In this document: in pieces, positions 9,725-20,381 of the stretch | Layout of the letters: each line of letters opens with the position of its first letter | Numbering within the stretch: the stretch's first letter is position 1 | Notes under the pieces: model-generated | Databases searched by the model: none | Told to the model about the DNA's origin: nothing | Seen by the model: only the letters and a program-made list of their open reading frames with translations | Source: Apodospora peruviana | Lineage: Eukaryota > Ascomycota > Sordariomycetes > Sordariales > Lasiosphaeriaceae | Length of the DNA stretch: 64,000 bases | NCBI GenBank assembly: GCA_033439685.1 | Contig: JAUEDM010000005.1 | Location: 3,906,001 to 3,970,000, forward strand | Reading direction: 5' to 3' | Translations under genes and position numbers: made by a program

Positions 9725-10745
9725 ATGCGTTCAACATCGCTTCTTCGTGCCGGCCTAGCCGCTGCTATTCCCCTCGCCGTCGACGCTGCCTCTGGGTCCG
9801 GCCAATCCACAAGGTGCGTGGTGTCCATGGACAGGTTCAGTTCGCCACAGACGGGTTGAGACTCTAACCACTCACAGGTACTGGGATTGCTGCAAGCCAT
9901 CGTGCTCTTGGTCTGGGAAAGCATCTGTCAACCAGCCCGTCTTCGCATGTGACGCCAACAACAACAATCTCTACGACTCCAGTGTCAAGTCGGGGTGCGA
10001 TGGAGGCTCGGCGTTTACCTGTGCCAGCCAGACCCCATGGGCAATAAATGACCAGCTGGCCTACGGCTTCGCGGCGACTGCCCTCAGCGGAGGCTCAGAA
10101 TCATCTTGGTGCTGCGCCTGCTACGCGTGAGCGATACTTCCTGACTCGTTCCTCCAAGCAAACTTACCTAACAAATATGCTAGCCTCACGTTCACATCGG
10201 GTCCCGTAGCGGGCAAGACCATGGTCGTCCAGTCGACAAGCACCGGAGGCGATCTCGGCAACAACCACTTCGACCTCGCCATGCCGGGCGGCGGCGTGGG
10301 TCTTTTCGACGGATGCTCGCGGCAGTTTGGCGGTCTCCCCGGCGCTCAGTACGGTGGCATCTCGTCCGTGAGCCAATGCGATTCGTTCCCGTCCGCCCTC
10401 CAGCCCGGCTGCCGCTGGCGGTTCAACTGGTTCCAGAACGCCGACAACCCGACCTTCACCTTCAAGCAGGTCCAGTGCCCGGCCGAGCTGGTTGCCAAGT
10501 CGGGCTGCCGAAGATCCGACGACGGCAACTTCCCGGCCTTCTCTCCCCCTGCTTCTGGGGGGGGTGGCGGTGCCGCTACGACCTCATCTGCCTCGAGGAC
10601 TACCACGGCCCAGGGTGGCTCGAACACCGGATGCACCGCTGCAAAGTGGACGCAGTGCGGTGGGATTGGGTATACCGGTTGCACCAACTGCGCGGCCGGT
10701 AGTACGTGTAAGGTGTCGAACGAGTACTACTCGCAATGCTTGTGA
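9725..10745 (+). CDS. GH45 endoglucanase with C-terminal CBM1
   Basis: Secreted endo-beta-1,4-glucanase of glycoside hydrolase family 45, acting on cellulose. Exons 9725-9813, 9878-10126 and 10184-10745 give 299 residues. A signal peptide (MRSTSLLRAGLAAAIPLAVD) is followed by the mature start STRYWDCCKPSCSW. The GH45 catalytic Asp pair is present: Asp33 in YWDCC and Asp143 in NNHFDL. WCCACYALTFTSGPVAGK and VQCPAELVAKSGCRR are also conserved. A Gly/Ser/Thr linker (about 232-258) leads to a fungal CBM1 at about 262-299 (CTAAKWTQCGGIGYTGC ... EYYSQCL). The catalytic part resembles the Humicola insolens EGV type closely. The start is set by the signal peptide. The preceding 1.6 kb intergenic region is the likely regulatory region. 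Confidence 0.96.
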
Positions 10746-11428
10746 GGTAGATGACTGGACGATGATTTGGATGAGGTATAAGAGGTCAATCTATTTGGGC
10801 TTCAGGCATCATCATTCACATTCCTCGGTTCACTCAACTATCAGCGATACCTTCAATTCTCAAGAGCATCCCTTATTTTGTTATCATTATATATCTAATC
10901 CGTACTCTTTGCCTGACGAACGGCTATATCTCTAAACATACCTAGTCCTTCACCGGCCCGAGTGTGAGCCCAGCTCCATCAAAAGAAGCCAACAAGTGAG
11001 TGAAACCAAATGAAATTTATGCTTTGTAGCCAGCAAAGATCTTTCAAGCCCCAAAATTGGGCCAAAATTGGGCCAAAATCCGGCCTGAACAGGCAAAAGT
11101 TGGACCGAGAGGGACGCGTGGACCGCCCAAATATACTCCGAGTGGCTTCGGAGGTTGCGGTATCGGATCTTGGAGATCTCGGACTACCTGATCACATATT
11201 TGCTAGTTACCAAAACAGCCAATCCCAGCTGAGCGCGGCTGACGCCGAGGGCTCTCGGCTTTTTGTTACAGACCTCGATATATAAAATCCGCAAGCCCCC
11301 GAGTTATTAATCAGTTCTTGCCATAACAATGCAACCTCACCGGACCCAATAATTTCACTCAGAATCACAGATCTCTTTGTAATATCCTCCGTCAACTAGT
11401 CTAGTACCCAGTTTCTTTTTAAGCCGCT
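10746..11428. other. Intergenic, GH45 3' end to TMEM205-like gene
   Basis: About 680 bases. An AT-rich GH45 3' UTR is followed at 11050-11090 by a short direct repeat of CCAAAATTGGG / CCAAAATTGGG / CCAAAATCCGG. A possible core promoter lies near 11276 (GATATATAAAA), before the next start codon. No gene was recognised. Confidence 0.5.
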
Positions 11429-12144
11429 ATGTCTATCACTGATACGCTATCCTCTCTGGCAGCCAGCCTCGTGCCGCCAATCCACTTCCTTCTGTACTCT
11501 ACCCTCCTCGGCACCGAGCTCTACCAATCCTTCTTCATGACAAAAGTCTGCTTCGTCGCGCTGCCACGGTCGGCTTTCACGACCCTGCAAAAGCGCGTCT
11601 TCCCGATCTACTTTCGCGCTCAGGCCGGTCTTCTTTTCCTCGTTGCCCTGACTTTCCCTGCTAGAGCGAACCAAGCAGATGATGCAGGGCGGTGGCTGGC
11701 TTCGGCGATTCCTCTGAGCGCTGGACACAAGAGTGACTGGATCCCCTTTGCCGTTGCCGGGTTGACGTCGGTTCTTAATCTCGTCGTATATGAGCCGAGG
11801 ACGAGGATGGCGATGGTGGAGCGTATTCATCAGGGTAAGACCTACTCTACTGTTGCTCTATGTTTGAGCGGAGAGAGTGTGAGAGAAGTTCCCATTCATT
11901 GACTTTGATCGACATAGAAACCCGCGACGCAAAACGCCGTGCTGTTACCAACGAGAACGATGGTCATAAGAGTCACGGCCTCACAATAGGAGAAAGCAGT
12001 GGCCCCAGCGACGAAATGAGACGACTAAACAGGTTGTTCTCCAAGAATCACGCAATGAGCATCCATCTCAACCTGGTTTCGATGGGTGCTATGCTACTCT
12101 ATGGATTGAGGTTGGCGTCGAGGCTGAATTTGGAGGCTGTTTGA
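11429..12144 (+). CDS. TMEM205/DUF4149-like membrane protein
   Basis: Exons 11429-11834 and 11918-12144, joined across a codon (G|AA), give 210 residues. The protein has several hydrophobic segments, one at about 10-30 (PPIHFLLYSTLLGTELYQSF), one at about 65-80, one at about 105-120 and one near the C-terminus (SIHLNLVSMGAMLLYGLRLA). The stretch FMTKVCFVALPRSAFTTLQKRVFPIYF matches the TMEM205/DUF4149 domain. Fungal members are integral membrane proteins of unsettled role; the animal protein is linked to transport and drug resistance. No function is assigned beyond family. A hydrophilic linker after the intron (ETRDAKRRAVTNENDGHKSH) separates the last membrane helix, a common layout in fungal members. 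Confidence 0.8.
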
Positions 12145-12948
12145 GTACTTGGGCGTCTGACGGTCTCGACTCAAGGGGGCGACGCTCGATTTTGATCGAC
12201 CGCAACTCCCAGCAAGCAAGAGAGGCTCTAATATCTCAAGAGTCCCACAGTACAGTTGGAAAAACAGTTTGCTGTTGGTAATAATGTGGAAAGAATATTA
12301 GTCTGTGTATACGGTATGAGAAGAAAAGAGACACCCTTTTCCCATACCATCTCGTGACTCTATGAGGGTAAAGTACCTAGGTAGATAAGCGTGTAAGCCA
12401 TCAATCCATCTATACGCAGTACGAGGTACGCGGGGACAACATTCCAAATGGATACGCTTACACATTCGGGTGCAATCACGTTAGCTGTCGTACTGTTAGC
12501 AGTTGTTGATTCCGGAGAATGACGTTGCCCACGCCCCGCGTGACGCAGGAAAATGGAAACAAAAAGGGGTGATCCTGACCTTGCTGCGCGACCACCCATC
12601 TTCAATATTGAGCTTACTGATGCCACTTTTACTCGTACAATGATGTGGTGGCTGACATATCATGAGGGAGTCCTACAATCTTGTAACCAAATTTCCGAGT
12701 GCCAAATCCTAATACGTTGCAATGCCAGAACAGGACAACTCCGAGCATGCCCGTACGAGATACGGAACTGCAAACATAACCGGATGCCACGGATCGAAAC
12801 TCAGGCTCTCCAATATCAAGAAACAGGGTTATAAAAGAAGATCTCTATAAGAGAGGCAATGTTCTGACCGGGAATAGTCCATTCGCTCTTCAGTCTTCCG
12901 GTGCGACGGCTCAAACCCAGTCTACACCAGCTGCACTACCTTGACATA
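12145..12948. other. Intergenic, upstream of secreted alpha/beta hydrolase
   Basis: About 800 bases, moderately AT-rich. A TATA-like GTTATAAAAG lies near 12828, about 120 bases before the hydrolase start codon. No gene or repeat was recognised. Confidence 0.5.
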
Positions 12949-14545
12949 ATGCTCGGCTCACCCATCCTCCTGAAGTCCCTGCTCTTATCTGCAGCGGCCT
13001 TCTGCGCTTCAACCACCGCAGGTCCGACAACGGCCTCAACCACCAAGAAAGTCTGCACCAACTACAAAATCCCCGTCACCATCTCCTCAACCAATCTCGT
13101 CTTTGCCCACCCCTTTAGAGACAACTACGATGTAGCCGACTTCGTCACCATCGCCGACAGCAGAGACGAAGGAGCCCGAGCGGACGTCATCAACGGAACA
13201 ACGACTCTCAGCGGAAGCTACACCATCGGCGCGACCTTTTGCACGCCCGCCACGGGGCAATCGGATGCGCACAAGAGTACCGTCCTCCTCGCCACTCACG
13301 GCCTCTTGTTTGATCGGACGTACGTACCCATAATATTTCTTCTTCAAGCTCATTGCTGTTTCAACATGACTCATGTACAACAGCTACTGGGACCCAGCTC
13401 TCAACAAGACGCGTTACAGCTTCGTGGACTGGTCCATCAATCAAGGCTATTCGGTCTTCTACTACGACCGCCTCGGCGTCGGGGAGTCGTCCAAGGTCTC
13501 GGGCTACGTCGCGCAGCTCAACGACCAAGTCGAGATCCTAACCGCGCTGACCAAGCTCGTCAAGGCCGGGAACTATGTCGGCAACTTGGGTCAGCCCAAG
13601 GCCGTGGTTCTGGTTGGGCACAGTTTCGGTAGCAATCTGGCGGTTCAGACTGCCGCGAACGACTTGAATATTGCTGATGGGTTGATTCTTACTGGTGAGC
13701 CTTCCTACCTTCGTTAGTTTTCTTTTTTCTTTTTATTGACGAAAGCGGTTGCAGGCTACAGCTTTGACCAGAGATATCAGAACCCAGGGGGAACAGCCGC
13801 GGCCGTTGGGTTTCGGATTGCGAAGACTTTGAGTCCTCAGAAGTGGGGTGATCTTGATACTGTGAGTACCTATCCTCCTACTACGACTAGTTGGAACTAG
13901 TCCAATGTGTTCGATGCTGACTACGTGTTGTAATTGTAGGGTTATCTTGTGCCGGTCGACCAGTACCCCATTGCCACGACGTGGGTGTACCAGACCTAAC
14001 TTCTTTCTCACTCACGATGTTCGCCATCAATACTAATAATACCCCTTTCCGCACCTAGATATTTCAAAGAGCCAGATTACGAAAAGTCCGCCATCGAGTA
14101 CACCAACGCGAACAAGCAACCGGTTGGCATCATCGAGGTGCTGACCTCGACGATACCAAACACGTTTCCGAACGGCTACACGGGTGTCGTGATGGTACGT
14201 TTGACTAGCTCGAAAACTGTATTCCTACCTCTTTTATTTGTTGGGACTGACGAAATATACGTGATTCGTAGATTCTGACGGGGCAATATGACTTCATCTT
14301 CTGCACTTCTCTGTAAGTCTTCCTCCACAACCACCCGGTGAGTGTGACACTGGTCGGTTTATTGACACTCGTATGTTAGTTGCACCGACGAGATCCTCAC
14401 GAATTCGGCGGCCCCCATCTTCAAAGACGCCAAGGCCTTTACGGCCAAGGCATATCCCGGCGCCAGTCATGGGCTTAACCTTGCTGCGAACGCTGCTGGG
14501 TCGTTCAAGCTGATTACGGATTTCTTGTCTGCTAATGGGCTTTGA
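12949..14545 (+). CDS. Secreted alpha/beta hydrolase (lipase/esterase-like), seven exons
   Basis: A predicted secreted serine hydrolase; the substrate is unknown. Exons 12949-13319, 13384-13694, 13755-13861, 13940-13980, 14059-14194, 14272-14312 and 14380-14545 give 390 residues with consistent phases. The N-terminus (MLGSPILLKSLLLSAAAFCA) is a signal peptide. The nucleophile elbow GHSFGS places Ser204 as catalytic. STVLLATHGLLFDRTYWDP resembles the oxyanion-hole region, QYDFIFC is a plausible acid-residue site, and PGASHGLNL supplies the likely catalytic His. Two exons are only 41 nt, so frame-based callers will fragment the gene. Fungal relatives are often annotated simply as alpha/beta hydrolases. 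The family is fairly sure, the specificity open. Confidence 0.85.
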
Positions 14546-14891
14546 GAAACGGGGAAGTGTTTATTTTGATCTTCCCTGGTTGTGGGGGCGCGGAACTGTT
14601 CCTATGACAACTCTGGAGTCAGGAGAGATCATTTGATTAGTAGCAGTAGAGTGATATATTGAAGCAATTTGTGAGACAGTAGCCCGACTATCCAAACTTT
14701 TAGAGGGTTGTTCTCCAACCGTTCCACATTGTGTCATCCATGTAGGTACTTACAACTTCGGTATATACCAAAAGATACAAAGCCACGTAGATGGGTGCCC
14801 TGATTGGATGCACAAGCAGTGCACAAGAGGGGGGAAGTGGACTCGAGATCTATATTAGTGTTACTCCTGATTCATCGATGGTGTTGTACTG
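14546..14891. other. Intergenic, hydrolase 3' end to left end of Tc1 element
   Basis: About 345 bases of unremarkable sequence between the alpha/beta hydrolase stop and the proposed transposon boundary. Nothing was recognised. Confidence 0.5.
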
Positions 14892-14893
14892 TA

Positions 14894-16218
14894 GTTGCGT
14901 GCAAAAGTAAAACCCCCATGTCAGGTACCTGTGGGGCACAACACCTCACGCGTTTTGACCAATGGGCTGAACGCTCCTCAATTGACACGGAACACGCCCA
15001 AATCTCGACTGTAGTCCAGTATAACTTTTCCAAGAAATCTGACGATGCTCAATAACCTACAGCAATACAATGGCCCGGCCACAAGGATCTAGCGGCACTA
15101 AACAACTTACTACCGAAGAGCGGCAGCGAGTTCGAGTTCTGTATTTCGATGCCAGCAAAAGCCAAGCCGAGATTCACAACATCACTGGCTACACCAAAGC
15201 CCAGATCCGGACTGCTATACGTGCTCGCGATGCTACTGTTGGACACCGTACTGGCCGGCCACGGACTTTAACCCCAGAGAAAGAAGATGAGCTCGTTCAA
15301 TATGTTGTCTCTTGCAAGAAAGCTCGTCGAATGGGCTTTATCGAGCTTTCAACCATCATCTTCGCTGGGGCTTTTGGTATGTGGCTGATCAAACACACCC
15401 TTTATCGACTGGGCTTTCGTCGGCGAGTTGCCCGCAAGAAGCCGCCTATCACCGAGAAGAACCGGAGGCTTCGATTAGCCTGGGCCCAAGAGCACAAACA
15501 TTGGACCCCCGAGCAATGGGCAAAGATCCTCTGGACTGACGAGACTTGGGTTACTGGTGGCCCACATAGGAAGCAGTATGTAACTCGGCGTCAAGGCGAG
15601 GAGTGGGATCCTACTTGTATTGTGGAAAAGCATCAACGCAAAGGGGGTTGGATGTTCTGGGGTTGTTTTTCTGGCTTAGGAAAAGGTCCCGGAATCTTCT
15701 GGGAGAAGGATTGGGGCAAAATTAATGCCGAAACCTATCGCATGCACACTGTACCTGTGATTCATGGCTGGGTACAGTTGTGCAAGGAGCAGCTTGGTGA
15801 AGATTTGATCCTGATGCAAGACGGTGCTCCAGGACATGCAGCCTCAGAGACGAGGGAAGATCTTCAAGAACGTGGCATCACAGTGATAGACTGGCCACCC
15901 TTTTCACCAGATTTAAACCCGACTGAGTCTTGTTGGAATTGGATGAAGGACTGGATCGAAGACCGGTATGGCTTAGAAGAGAAGCCCTCGTATGATACGC
16001 TACGCCAGTATGTTAACGAGGCTTGGGAGGCTCTACCAGACGAATACCTGAAAGAGCTGTTGAGCTCAATGCCAGAGCGGTGCAAAGCAGTGATTGCAGC
16101 TAGTGGGATGCATACAAAATACTAGCTAGTCTTTCAGTATATTTATTGTAGCGTAATGTGGGTACAATTCTTGGCTAGCGCGGGTACCTCTCATTGAAGT
16201 TTTACTTACCCATCTTAC
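14894..16218 (+). mobile_element. Tc1/mariner-type DNA transposon, apparently complete
   Basis: About 1.3 kb. The ends are imperfect inverted repeats: left GTTGCGTGCAAAAGTAAAAC and, reading inward from the right, GTAAGATGGGTAAGTAAAAC, with AGGTACC conserved some ten bases further in on both sides. Both ends abut TA (14892-14893 and 16219-16220), the expected target duplication for the superfamily. The interior is one intact transposase gene. No C-to-T decay of the kind made by repeat-induced point mutation is seen in the coding part. The exact boundaries are less sure than the presence of the element. Confidence 0.7.
15070..16125 (+). CDS. Tc1/mariner transposase, DD34E, intact
   Basis: The 351-residue transposase has no frameshift or stop. 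The N-terminus holds a helix-turn-helix region (about 12-60, EERQRVRVLYFDASKSQAEI) and a GRPRTLTPEKEDEL stretch typical of the second DNA-binding helix set. The catalytic triad is visible: Asp157 in KILWTDETWV, Asp251 in LILMQDGAPGHAA and Glu286 in DLNPTESCWNWMKDW. There are 34 residues between the second Asp and the Glu, giving the DD34E signature of Tc1-like elements (impala-type in fungi). WPPFSPDLNP is a hallmark. The ORF fills most of the element between the inverted repeats, with no intron. An intact, unmutated copy suggests recent arrival or current activity, which is an inference. Confidence 0.95.
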   Translation: MARPQGSSGTKQLTTEERQRVRVLYFDASKSQAEIHNITGYTKAQIRTAIRARDATVGHRTGRPRTLTPEKEDELVQYVVSCKKARRMGFIELSTIIFAGAFGMWLIKHTLYRLGFRRRVARKKPPITEKNRRLRLAWAQEHKHWTPEQWAKILWTDETWVTGGPHRKQYVTRRQGEEWDPTCIVEKHQRKGGWMFWGCFSGLGKGPGIFWEKDWGKINAETYRMHTVPVIHGWVQLCKEQLGEDLILMQDGAPGHAASETREDLQERGITVIDWPPFSPDLNPTESCWNWMKDWIEDRYGLEEKPSYDTLRQYVNEAWEALPDEYLKELLSSMPERCKAVIAASGMHTKY

Positions 16219-16428
16219 TATGTAATGTAACTCGAAGTGGATCTTTTCAGATCTTTCCTCCCCACTTCTATATGCATAGTACCCGGACATTTTGCCATGC
16301 GGACGTCACCGAAAGGCCATGCCAGCATCTTCAACAACAACAACCATCCCCCTCGTCATAACAGCACACACACACACCTGACTTTGACGATAACGCAAAC
16401 AGCAGGTACAGTCACTTAGCTTTACAAC

Positions 16429-17280
16429 ATGGAGAGCCCCTCAACAAAACCAAACATCATCCTCTTCGACATAGCCTTCGCCCCGCCCTTCTCAAAAAAC
16501 ACCTGCGCCCCAAACCCCTGGAAAGCCCGCTACGCCCTCAACTTCAAAGATGTAACCTATTCCACTCAATGGGTCCAGATGCCCGACATCACGAAGACTC
16601 GAAAGGGTCTAGGCGTCCCGCCCTGCCGCACACTCGCGGACGGCACAGAGTACTACACCCTCCCCATCGTCACAGACGCCACTACAGGATCAGCAATCGG
16701 CGACTCGTTCGACATCGCGACCCATCTACAGGACACCTACCCCTCGTCTGGGGCGGGAGACCTTTTCCCCTCCCCTATCAAATTGGATTATGTCTGCCCC
16801 ATAAAGATGACTTCCGCAACCGCACCACCACTTACCAAACACAACGACGAGCGACAACGAGCTGAGTATGCCAGGTTCAACAATGAGGTCGATACAGCGT
16901 TCACGGCGCATGTTGGATTGATGGTTGGCGGGATGCGCTGGGACCCGGCTTTGGAGGGTGGGATCAAGGCCGAGTTTGTAAGACGGGCCGGAGCGAAGAG
17001 ATGGGAGGATCTGTTGGTTCTTGAATCAGAGGCCAGAGAGAAGTTGATTGGCTCCTTAAGGGAGACGTTGCGGGATTTGGCTGCCTTGTATTATGATAGG
17101 ACGGGTCCGTTTCTGCTTGGGAATCAGCCTTCGTATGCGGATATTATTGTTGGTGGATGGTTGCGCTTTGCGAGTAAGACTTTGCTGGAGGGTGAGTGGA
17201 CAGAGATTCAGGGGTGGTATGATGGTGTTTTTGGGACGCTGCATGATGCGTTGCAGGAGCGCTTTGGGATGGTGAGATGA
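16429..17280 (+). CDS. Glutathione S-transferase-like protein (UstS-like)
   Basis: A single exon of 283 residues. The N-terminal half has a thioredoxin-fold GST pattern: IILFDIAFAPPFSKNTCAPN followed by PWKARYALNFKDVTY, then YYTLPIVTDATTGSAIGDSF, which covers the cis-Pro (LP) and the Asp-Ser/Ala glutathione-binding turn. The C-terminal helical domain ends with RTGPFLLGNQPSYADIIVGG, a classic GST motif. The PWKARYALNFK pattern is that of the UstS/etherase-like fungal GST group, used in detoxification and in some secondary-metabolite pathways. No biosynthetic cluster is visible nearby. The start follows the Tc1 element by about 200 bases, so the transposon sits in its promoter. Confidence 0.82.
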   Translation: MESPSTKPNIILFDIAFAPPFSKNTCAPNPWKARYALNFKDVTYSTQWVQMPDITKTRKGLGVPPCRTLADGTEYYTLPIVTDATTGSAIGDSFDIATHLQDTYPSSGAGDLFPSPIKLDYVCPIKMTSATAPPLTKHNDERQRAEYARFNNEVDTAFTAHVGLMVGGMRWDPALEGGIKAEFVRRAGAKRWEDLLVLESEAREKLIGSLRETLRDLAALYYDRTGPFLLGNQPSYADIIVGGWLRFASKTLLEGEWTEIQGWYDGVFGTLHDALQERFGMVR

Positions 17281-17746
17281 TACCCGTATCCAGTTTCTCT
17301 AAAACGTCATCATATCACGACGGAGGAGATCTTGATGTCTGATCAAGACGGATGGATACATGCAACCGGAAGGACAATACGAAGGGATGAGCGGAGAGTT
17401 GCCAGAAATTGTAGCCTTGGCCAGCAGTTTGGTCAAAGAATAATAAGAAAGGCGTGGGTATGAGTTAACCAATGAAAGGTGCGTAGCAATTGCCAGCTGA
17501 AGAATGCGCCATTGTCCAAAAAACACACAGAGAACAAGCCGGCTTCTGCACCATCCCCCTTCCCCGTGATGACATGGCCTTTCATGTGCACCTCCTCTCC
17601 CCTTCCTTCCCCCCAAACAGATCTTATCACCATGACCCGGGAGAGCGCAACCAGAAGTTGACAACACAAACACAGTAATGACTGGCTCTTGGTAGCAAAA
17701 TGTTGAGTCCGTCCTGGTCATTGTTACACTCACCGCCCCAATAAAA
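17281..17746. other. Intergenic, convergent GST and secreted protein
   Basis: About 465 bases. The part after about 17440 is the 3' flank of a duplicated unit and resembles 18925-19020. No gene was recognised. Confidence 0.5.
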
Positions 17747-18700
17747 TCAATGCTCTTTGCAGAAATCCCTGTTGGACACGCACATCTTCACGCACTGGCC
17801 CGCGAGCTCGACCTTGGTCGCGGACCCGGAAACCAGCGCCGGCTGGCCCGGCTCGTGGCGTACCTTGCACGCGTCCATGATGGCCCGGGCAGCAAAGAAC
17901 AGATCGCCCATCTTGAGGCCGTCGACCGTCTGCGACCAGGAAATGCAACAGGTGTTATTATCGATGACGTTGGAGGCGGTGAAGCACTGAGTTTGCGCCG
18001 AGGCCTGGCTGAGCTTCACCTCGACCGGGTCGCCCATGTGGTCGAAGAGCGCCCCACAGATACCGGCGATGGCGCGGTTCTTTTTGAAGTCGCAGGTGAT
18101 TACTAGGTTTCTGCCGCAACCGTCGCGCTTGTTGTTGTTGACAGCGGTGGTGTTGATGATGATAGTTGTGTCCTCGGAGATCTCAAAGATGCCGTCGGGA
18201 TAGCGCTTGGAGTAGATGACGCGCCTGTTGAAGTTGTTGATATTGTCAGGCCCGTGGGGAAGGGCAATACCAAGGGCGGTGGTGATGAGTGAGAGCCTGA
18301 AGGCGGCTGTGAAGTGCGCGAAGACGACCATTGTGAAGGTCCTTTGCTGGCTGTGTTGTGATAATGTGAGTTTGCTGGGCTTGGCTGGGATCTGTGAGTT
18401 TTTGCTTCTCGAGAACGAAGAAGACGGAAAACAACGTTTGCTGTCGCTCGTTTTCACAGCGAGGGCCAAGTCCGAGAGAATATATCCTCTGTAATGCTTC
18501 GGTGGATGAATCACTGGACTCGGGACACACATCCTTGTTTCTGCATCCATGGCCAGCATGATCGTTTCATACACGGTGACTCAGCTGCTCTAGTGACGCC
18601 CTGCTGGTCCCAACTGGCGTGAGCGAAGCGATGAGGCGGCAATGGCATGGGTCATCTGATGCCTCCAACGCGATTAAAAGATATCGGCATCGCCCTGGGC
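17440..18700. repeat. Tandem duplication, unit 1 (intact gene)
   Basis: This unit and 18925-20250 share the coding region and both flanks. The 3' flank contains AATGAAAG...GTGCGTAG and CATTGTCCAAA in unit 1, matched by AATGAAAGTGCGTAG and TGTTGTCCAAA in unit 2. The 5' flank shares AGTGACGC and ATCTGATG-CTCCAA. The whole locus, not only the ORF, was duplicated. Boundaries are approximate. Confidence 0.65.
17747..18331 (-). CDS. Small secreted cysteine-rich protein, intact copy
   Basis: A single exon of 194 residues starting at the ATG at 18331. The N-terminus (MVVFAHFTAAFRLSLITTAL) is a signal peptide. The mature part has spaced cysteines and the motifs RNLVITCDFKKNRAIAGICG, NTCCISWSQTVDG and VELAGQCVKMCVSNRDFC. 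The CC-SWS plus C-terminal Cys-SNR-Cys pattern resembles the fungal secreted 'WD-like' family, but that assignment is from memory and tentative. No enzymatic motif is seen. A broken paralog follows at 19326-19935 with matching flanks. The longer in-frame extension upstream of 18331 is not used because the signal peptide begins at that ATG. Its role is unknown; an extracellular or effector-like role is an inference from secretion and cysteine content. Confidence 0.75.
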   Translation of the reverse strand: MVVFAHFTAAFRLSLITTALGIALPHGPDNINNFNRRVIYSKRYPDGIFEISEDTTIIINTTAVNNNKRDGCGRNLVITCDFKKNRAIAGICGALFDHMGDPVEVKLSQASAQTQCFTASNVIDNNTCCISWSQTVDGLKMGDLFFAARAIMDACKVRHEPGQPALVSGSATKVELAGQCVKMCVSNRDFCKEH

Positions 18701-18924
18701 GATATAAAGTTCAAACGTAAACCATATCTTCAGAAGACATGACCATCGGTTTCCCAGTTGCCGAGCTTTCCGTATACTATAGATTGCAGGACACGCCGTC
18801 TAACAAGTCATAACATAAGCCTTTTCAAGACGCATATTTTTTTTGTGACAATGAGCTTAAATAAATGAAAAGAAAGGAGGGGAGCGGGGAGTTGCTAAAT
18901 AAAAGGGTATATCAAAGAAATGTG

Positions 18925-20250
18925 AGGGCTTGGTATATAAGTTAAGTAATGAAAGTGCGTAGGAATTGAAGGATGGGGCTGTTGTCCAAAGGCACACGGC
19001 GGAGAACTAGCAGGATTCTTTCGTCAGAATCCCCTTCCGCGTGATCATCTCCCCTTCTACGAATGCCTCTCCTGACTGGTCCTCGGCTGTAAATCACAAG
19101 GCTGTGTCGTGAGCTCTGTCCCTCGCCATCTTGGCTGAATACTGGGTACCTAGTAGGCGAAGGGCGGTTGGAAGTTGAGACAGACATAGTAGGAACTGGC
19201 AGGAGCAACGGGAAGTGGCAACGCAAATAGCAGAGTAAGAGCTGGTTCTTGTTATTAATTAGCAGCATGTTATAATTGGTCTCGGCTGAACTCACCCACT
19301 CACCGAAAAAGCAGCAATGCTCCTCCTAAACCTCCTGGCAAAAATCCTGGTTGGACAAGCACAGCGTCACGCCGCAGTTCCCGGGGAGGTTGACATGGGC
19401 CGCATAGCCAGAAACGAAGCCGTCGCGCTTGCACACGTCCATTACGGAAATGCCGGCTGAAAAGAGCATGTGCTTCTCGACGTCCAACAGTCTCCGTGAT
19501 ACAACGATGTGGCAGCGGTTTGCGTGGTGGTCGCCGCCGTCCAATAAGGTGGTGGTAAAGCAATTCGTCGTCGCCCGAGTCTGGTCGAGGTTCACGATTT
19601 CCGGGTCCCCCGTGGCGTCGAAGAGCTAGCAGCAAACGGGGGCTATCGCTCGGTTGTTCTTGAAGTCGCATACGACCTCCTGATTGGTACCGCCGCAATC
19701 GTCGTGTTTAGCAGCGTTGTTCTTGTTTTCCGTGAGGCTAGGCATGCAATTCTCGGTTTTGCCCTCGACTCGGTCCGTGGGGACGTCGAAGTAGCCCGTG
19801 AAGAGGCCGTGGGGGTCGCGAACATGCTTCGTGTAGAGAACACACGTCTCACCGCGCGCGCCGGGATCGGCGAGGGCGATGGGTCCACTTGCAAGGAGCG
19901 CAATAGCGATTGTGGAGGCGTGTGAAGCTGACCATTGCGAAGGAGTCTTTGCTCGTTGTGTTGGGGGGCGTATGAGTTTGCTCAATGCTGTGCGTAGCTG
20001 GAATATGATCAATTTTTGTTCCGTGACTAGGCTTCGTCTTCTTTCTTGAAGCGGAGGCAATGCTCAGAAATATATCATTCGAGATTCCCATACGGGTATT
20101 CAGTGTTCACTGGGCTTCGGGGTAGTGACAAGCCCAAGGTATCCTGTAAGCAAGTGATTCAGTTGTTCCAGTGACGCGGGGCGGGTCATAAAGCATTGAC
20201 ATCATTGTTAATCTGATGTCCTCCAAGGCAGCAAAATATTCAATGTCCGA
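18925..20250. repeat. Tandem duplication, unit 2 (broken gene)
   Basis: Second unit of the duplication described at 17440-18700, in the same orientation. Its flanks are more AT-rich and have diverged more than the coding part. Boundaries are approximate. Confidence 0.6.
19326..19935 (-). pseudogene. Broken paralog of the secreted cysteine-rich protein
   Basis: Aligned to its neighbour at 17747-18331, this copy keeps EVVCDFKNNRAIAPVCC, LFDATGDP and the C-terminal VTLCLSNQDFCQEV. It has two lesions. An in-frame TAG (19626-19628) stands where the intact copy has Ala, just before LFD. The conserved start codon (19935, MVSFTRLHN) is one frame away from the hydrophobic signal segment (TIAIALLASGPIALADPGA), so an indel lies within the first ten codons. 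Some cysteines are also lost (NTCC region replaced). It is an old duplicate that has decayed. Sequencing error could explain one lesion but hardly both. Confidence 0.72.
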
Positions 20251-20381
20251 GCTCGCAGCTACTAGGGTAATCACTGTCGGTGATCAGATAAAAAGACATG
20301 CTCGAAGAAAAGTGTGTCTAAACAATGCGCCAAGGATATCTATAGGTAAAACCCGGGGTATGAAAACATTAACCAATCATC

